64,000 nucleotides of DNA, taken from Primulina eburnea. Taxonomy: Eukaryota; Streptophyta; Magnoliopsida; Lamiales; Gesneriaceae. The notes below the pieces were generated by a model. It made no database searches and was not told the origin of the DNA. It saw only the letters and a list, made by a program, of their open reading frames with translations. The position numbers were made by a program, and so were the translations under genes. The DNA lies in contig NC_133104.1 in assembly GCF_022965805.1 (NCBI RefSeq), positions 37,182,682 to 37,246,681 on the forward strand, given 5' to 3'. Below, piece by piece: positions 58,526-64,000 of the stretch (the first letter of the stretch is position 1; every line of letters starts with the position of its first letter).

Positions 58526-59013
58526 GTAACGTAGATATTATTTTGTAAATTATTGTGAGTTAGGAAATATATATCATCATCAATATTATATAACAAAATT
58601 TAATAGGTGATGAAAAATGAGTGATTTAAAAATTATTGAATTTTTATTTTTATTATGGTTAAATTGCACAATAAGTTAATAAATAATTAGAGAGAATTAC
58701 TAAACTACAATAATTTATATAATAAATATTTTTTAAAAAATACATCATTATGCATAGTTTCTGTATAAATAATTAATGCAGTTCCAAAAAAACATCATAC
58801 CCATATAACTTTATATGCATACGTGTTGTATATAATTTAATCACTAGTTTTTTTTTTTTTACAATGGACGAATAAGTTATTTATCTTTTGTCGGAATAAT
58901 TTCCATAATCCCTAAAATACATTTATATTCCGCATCTCAAGCTTTAAAGTTAGTTTATTGTGAGACAGTTCAAAACTGATTTATATTTATGAAATGGCTA
59001 GGTTTGATTAACA
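58526..59013. other. AT-rich spacer
   Basis: Nothing recognisable. Confidence 0.4.
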
Positions 59014-59446
59014 TCTAAAATTAAAAGCAATATTTTTGTTATTAAACGTGATATTTTTTCATAGATCGATCTGATAGAAATTTCTTATCTTTTCATAAGA
59101 TTTTTTTTACAAATTTTTACATTAAAGCAAGATATATTGTAAATTATTTTCGACCTGAACTTCTTTTACCAATAAAATTTTCCCCTCGTTCAATTGAAAT
59201 CTCAAAACATCAAAATTTATCCAGAACAAATTGAAATCGGAAAAATAAATTTTTTTCCACTACTTGTTCATATTTTGGATTTTGATCAATGAATTTTGGT
59301 TTGGGTGCATTAAATTTGATTTTTGGGCTTTAATTCATATTTCATTGGAGGATTAATGTGGCACCAGAAAATACTGACATGAAATCGAAAAATGATGACG
59401 TGAAATCAAAAATTGTTAAAATATCTGATATCATATCAACCTTTTG

Positions 59447-60667
59447 CTTTTCCTCTGTAAAGAAGACAAGAATCCAGTTGCCGAGGCAATAGATCATATC
59501 ATTTCTGCTGAAATTCCTGATGAAAAAAATGATCCTGTTTATTATGGTGCAGTACGAGATCTAATGATGCACGGTCCATGCGGCGAAACAAGAAAGAACT
59601 CTCCATGCATGTCCAACGGTCGTTGTACAAAGCATTTTCCTAAAAAGTTTGTTGAAGTGACATCAATTGATGAGGATGGATACCCAAGTTATAGACGCAA
59701 AGATAATGGGCGAACAATTATCAAGAATGGTGTTAATCTGGATAACAGATTTGTTGTTCCCCATAATCGTTATTTGTTAATTCGTTACGGAGCCCATATG
59801 AATGTTGAATGGTGCAATCAATCTCGAGCTATCAAATATTTGTTCAAGTACATAAATAAAAGACATGATCGTGAGACTGCCTCATTCTATAAGAGCTCAG
59901 ATGATGATAGTTTAGGGAAAAATGTGGATGAAGTTAATATGTACTACGACTGCAGATATATTTCCTCGTGTGAGGCTGCAGTGGAGAATTTTTGGATTTG
60001 ATATTCAATACAGAGATCCACCCTGTCGAGCGTATAAGCTTTCATCTTCCGAATGAACAAAATATTATTTTTTTCAGATTCAGATGAAATCAGTACCGTT
60101 CTCGATAGAAATACTATTAACCAGAGCATGTTTCTTGCTTGGATGGAAGCTAATAAGAAATATCCAGAGGCAAGAGAATTAACATATGCTGAATTACCAA
60201 TGAAGTTTGTTTGGAAGAAAGAAACACGAGAATTCGTTCCCAGGAAACAAAGATTTTCAATCGGACGAATTTTTTACGTTCCTCCTGGTTGTGGGGAGAT
60301 GTACTATTTACGATGTCTTTTCAATGTAAACCGTGGCGCCACGTGCTATGATGATATAGATTTTGTTAACGGTGTTCAATACCGCTCATTTCGCGATGCT
60401 TGCTATGCACTAGGGTTGTTGAATGATGACAAGGAGTATATCGACGGCATTATCGAGGCAAGTCATTGGGTTTCAGCACAATCACTGAGAGTTTTATTTG
60501 CTACTCTATTATCATCGAATTGTATCAGCCGACCTGAAGTTGTTTGGGAGTCATGTTGGACATATTTATCTGATGATATTTTATACAAACGACGTAACTT
60601 GCTGCAACACCAGGGTATGTATGAACTGATAATTTTTTTTATATATGTGTTCTTTTCAATATATATT

Positions 60668-60707
<40 letters not shown>

Positions 60708-60718
60708 TAATATATATG

Positions 60719-60755
<37 letters not shown>

Positions 60756-62425
60756 GTATATATTTTAATTTTTATTTATTTTTTTGTAGAATTGGAATTA
60801 AATGAGGAAGAAATAAGAAGTTATGCATTGGTTGATATTGAAAAGCTATTGCAAAGCTATGGAAAGAGTTTACGTGAATTCCAATCAATGCCTTTTCCCA
60901 ATGATCAATATTTTCAGTCTTCACGAAATAGACTAATTCACGATGAGTTGCGGTTTGATAGAAGATCTTTGTCGCAAGAACATGATAAACTCATTAATAA
61001 TTTGAACTCAGAGCAGCATCATGTATATAATACAATAATGAAAGCAATTGCTTCAAACAAGGGAGGAGTATTCTTTGTTTATAAATATGGAGGTACTGGA
61101 AAAACATTTGTCTGGAAAACTCTGTCTGCATACTTCAGATCGAAGGGAGAAATTGTCTTGAATGTGGCATCAAGTGGTATAGCATCTCTTTTACTGCCTG
61201 GTGGAAGAACTGCTCATTCCCGTTTTGCAATTCCATTTAATCCCAATGAGGAATCAACATGCAATATCAAACAAGGGAGTCATCTTGCAGAGCTTATTGT
61301 AAAATCTAAACTTATCATTTGGGATGAGGCTCCAATGACGCATAAGTTTTGTTTTGAAGTTTTGGATAAAAGCATGAAAAATATAATGAGATTTGTCAAT
61401 CCTTCAAGCCTTCATTTGCCTTTTGGAGGCAAAACAGTTGTTTTTGGAGGCGATTTTCGACAAATATTGCCTGTTATTCCAAAAGGATTCTTCATATCTT
61501 TGGAGACATTGTATAGTTTTGAGATTGACGAAAAACATGCGATTACAGAATTTAGGTTCTGATGAAGAATGTGCTAAAATCAAAAAATTTCAGATTGGAT
61601 TGCTAATTTAGGAGATGGAAAAATTGGAGAAATTGGAGAACAAAATGACGGTTATGCGACAATAAATATTCCTGATGAACTTTTGATTAAAGATTGCAAT
61701 GATTCTATTGCAGCAATAGTTGAGAGTACGTATCCGTCTTTAGACAACAATATCAACAATACCGCATATTTTCAGCAAAGAGCTATTTTGGCACCAACAC
61801 TTGATGTCGTTCAGTCCATAAATGAACACATGATATCTCTAAACCATTCAGAGGGAAGGTTGTATCTAAGTTCTGATACTGCGTGTCACTCAGATAGAAA
61901 TGTTGATCTACTTAATGATGTGCATACCCCTGAATTCTTAAATGGAATAAGATTTTCTGGAGTTCCAAATCACGAGTTAAATTTGAAGGTTGGAACTCCG
62001 GTTATGTTGCTGCGGAACATAGATCATCTCTTGGATTATGCAATGGCACTAGATTGATCGTGACAAGGCTTGGAAACCATGTTTTGGAAGGAAAAATTCT
62101 TACTGGAAGTAATGCAGGTCGGAAAGTGCTTATTCCAAGAATGTCATTGACGCCTTCTGATCTAAGGCTTCCTTTTAAATTTCAACGAAGACAATATCCT
62201 TTGATTGTATCATATGCAATGACAATCAACAAAAGTCAAGGGCAATCATTGTCTCATGTAGGACTTTTTTTGAAGAACCCTGTTTTTAGTCATGGTCAGT
62301 TGTACGTTGCTGTATCAAGAGTTACGAATCCTGAGGGACTAAAAATTTTGATATGTGATAGTGATTGCAACCCGAAAAATTCAACGACAAATGTTGTATT
62401 TAAGGAAGTTTTTCAAAATTTGTAA
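59447..62425 (+). pseudogene. Helitron Rep-helicase remnant
   Basis: Rolling-circle replication initiator fused to a PIF1-type helicase. The readable part opens with LLFLCKEDKNP, which in complete proteins directly follows the HUH histidine motif; that motif and everything before it are missing. Then come GPCGETRKNSPCM, IKYLFKYINKRHDRETA and, after stops near 60,000, FVWKKETREFVPR and VPPGCGEMYYLR. An intron-like segment with a long (AT)n run (60,616-60,790) precedes the helicase. Walker A reads KYGGTGKT, with Lys where the first P-loop Gly belongs. Walker B is IIWDEAPM, followed by FGGDFRQILPVI, LTKNMRL (frame change near 61,490), TPVMLLRN and INKSQGQSL, ending at 62,425. Broken by at least two frame changes and several stops. 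Confidence 0.9.
60657..60765. repeat. (AT)n microsatellite
   Basis: A run of TA repeats with a few TG interruptions inside the intron-like gap of the Helitron gene. Read through, it yields an artificial Tyr/Ile repeat. Confidence 0.9.
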
Positions 62426-62769
62426 TTTGTTTTTGTTTTCTAATTGTATGATCTATAATCCATTAAAAGTTTGTATCATCTTTATCATTTTATTTTGTTA
62501 CAGTTATTGTTTTGTGCATGATACATAATTTTATATTAGAATACACTATAATTGATAAACACATTATGACATTCATCATCTAATACAAGCGTGATAATAA
62601 TTTTCAGCCGAAATACAAAAATGACTCTTTTATTCACTGTTTCATTGTTACGATCTATATGTATATGAAAACAATAAACATTTTACTTTGATAAAAAGTC
62701 ACGTTATAGAGAAAGTAAACAAATTATCATACATATTAATTTTAATAATTAATTATATAAAATAACACT

Positions 62770-62796
62770 CTGTGCATCGCACGGGTGAAATACTAG
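62770..62796 (+). terminator. Helitron 3' terminal hairpin and CTAG end
   Basis: GTGCATCGCAC forms a short GC stem with a 3-base loop, followed by GGGTGAAATA and CTAG. It is the presumed rolling-circle termination signal. Confidence 0.8.
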
Positions 62797-63230
62797 TCTA
62801 AAATTAAAAGCAATATTTTTGTTATTAAACGTGATACTTTTTCATAGATCGATCTGATAGAAACTTCTTATCTTTTCATAAGATTTTTTTTTACAAATTT
62901 TTACATTTAAAGCAAGATATATTGTAAATTATTTTCGACCTGAACTTCTTTTATCAATAAAATTTTCCCCTCGTTCAATTGAAATCTCAAAACATCAAAA
63001 TTTATCCAGAACAAATTGAAATCGGAAAAATAAATTTTTTTCCACTACTTTTTCATATTTTGGATTTTGATCAATGAATTTTGGTTTGGGTGCATTAAAT
63101 TTGATTTTTGGGCTTTAATTCATATTTTATTGGAGGATTAATGTGACACCAGAAAATACTGACATGAATCGAAAAATGATGACGTGAAATCAAAAATTGT
63201 TAAAATATCTGATATCATATCAACTTTTTG
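62797..63230 (+). repeat. Second Helitron 5' end, fused head to tail
   Basis: TCTAAAATTAAAAGC... matches 59,014-59,446 over about 434 bp with roughly ten differences. It begins at the base after the CTAG of the first copy. After 63,230 it does not follow the first copy: it continues into other non-coding sequence (ACCAAAATAATCG...), which may be the original 5' region that the first copy lost. No second CTAG hairpin end is found in the window. Confidence 0.85.
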
Positions 63231-64000
63231 ACCAAAATAATCGAAAATCAAATTTAGTTTACCAAAACTATGAGCCAAAATCTGAAATCAGAAAAGTCAC
63301 TTAACAAAAAAGTAATTCTCCTCCAATACGTTCCACCCTTTATTTGTATCCATTGACTGACTACTAATATAATATAAATTAACCGCAGGGACGATTATTC
63401 TTGTTCAAAGAAACATTCTAAATAATTACATCTGCCAAATGTTTGAATTTACGAATTCAAATTCATTCGCTCGAATATTTATTTATTCACAAACAATTGT
63501 TTAAAAGTTTGCAGCTGTCTCGATAGCTTAAAAATGGGGGGTCATGCCTCGAGATCTACGATGTAATTATATATACTGTAATAAATACTACAGCTGAGTC
63601 GCACCAAAAGAGAAGAAGTCCCCGTCTGGTTAGCCCATTTAATTTAATTTAAACAAATATTATATATGTTTCCTTAAAAAAATTGTTTATATTGTGGAGG
63701 CACGAGAATATTAGGCTAGGGCTAGTTTTAATATTTTTAGTGTTATACGTTAATTTCACAGTTAATTTAATGTGTGCATGTAACTGTATATGAACGTGGA
63801 ATGTTTGATGAATCGCAACTAATTTCATAAAATATGAATTCAAGCGTGTCCATGCATGCATTTTGATGTTTACATTGTTTATTGGGATTTTTCCATAAAA
63901 CATTCATGGATATGTAACAAGAAGATAACAAAACTCAAGAAATTATGTTAGCAAATCCGAAGTCGAGACAAGAGACAACTCTTTGTCCTTGAGGTGAATT
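63231..64000. other. AT-rich sequence without recognisable genes
   Basis: The first 100 bp may be Helitron 5' sequence. The rest holds only short chance frames. Confidence 0.4.

Larger units (their letters stand above)
59014..62796 (+). mobile_element. Helitron, internally deleted
   Basis: The 5' end A|TCTAAAATTAAAAGC and the 3' end ...CTGTGCATCGCACGGGTGAAATACTAG|T fit plant Helitrons: TC start, CTAG end, and a GTGC-ATC-GCAC hairpin about 13 bases before the end, with host A and T at the borders. There is no target duplication, as expected. The 5' 433 bp are non-coding and are duplicated right after the 3' end (62,797). The coding part starts in the middle of the Rep domain. Confidence 0.85.

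Noticed and set aside
60053..60805. Open frame with a long Tyr/Ile tail that could be a membrane protein
   Set aside because: The tail is an (AT)n microsatellite read as codons. The real content is the Helitron protein before it.

Overview
This is a transposon-rich stretch of a flowering-plant nuclear genome. Three things show this: intron-containing plant genes (a PP2A B'/B56 regulatory subunit and an A2-type cyclin), tRNA-iMet-primed LTR retrotransposons, and plant-type PIF/Harbinger, MULE, hAT and Helitron elements. A short inverted-repeat family with GTGAGACGGTCTCAC ends and the general repeat flavour suggest an asterid, perhaps Lamiales. That placement is only an impression from memory.

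Layout. 1-1.2 kb: the 3' end of an LTR element. 2.6-8.1 kb: a plant mobile domain (PMD) gene remnant facing a decayed MULE transposase, with a SIRE-like LTR remnant between them. 8.6-9.2 kb: a hAT-type MITE with a perfect 8-bp target duplication. 11.4-13.8 kb: an intact two-exon PP2A B' gene (+). 15-24.6 kb: a large decayed PIF/Harbinger-like element holding a Myb/SANT ORF, a DDE transposase and an RNase H1-N (viroplasmin-like) ORF, cut by two solo LTRs with perfect 5-bp target duplications. 26.4-27.55 kb: a head-to-tail TRIM array. 28.2-28.4 kb: a plastid rpoB fragment. 28.5-47.5 kb: a nearly genome-length, badly broken endogenous caulimovirid (florendovirus-like), split by an 11.5-kb Ty1/copia (SIRE-like) element at 35,328-46,825. 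48-50 kb: more repeats and MITEs. 50.5-56.5 kb: an intact 11-coding-exon cyclin A2 gene (-). 56.9-58.1 kb: a Tourist-like element. 59.0-62.8 kb: an internally deleted Helitron, followed exactly at its 3' CTAG terminus by a second Helitron 5' end.

Most unusual structure. Between pol and the 3' LTR the copia element carries one long extra ORF in the sense direction and two tandem, related ORFs on the antisense strand (39,403-39,801 and 40,103-40,525). Each antisense ORF is intact and sits 54-59 bp downstream of its own TATAAATA box, and the two share upstream sequence. By contrast gag, pol and the sense ORF all carry stops or frame changes. I recognise no family for these small proteins, and this pair is the best candidate in the window for an undescribed system.

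Only the PP2A B' and cyclin A2 genes look like intact, ordinary host genes. Everything else is mobile, viral or organellar sequence or its remains, or AT-rich spacer.
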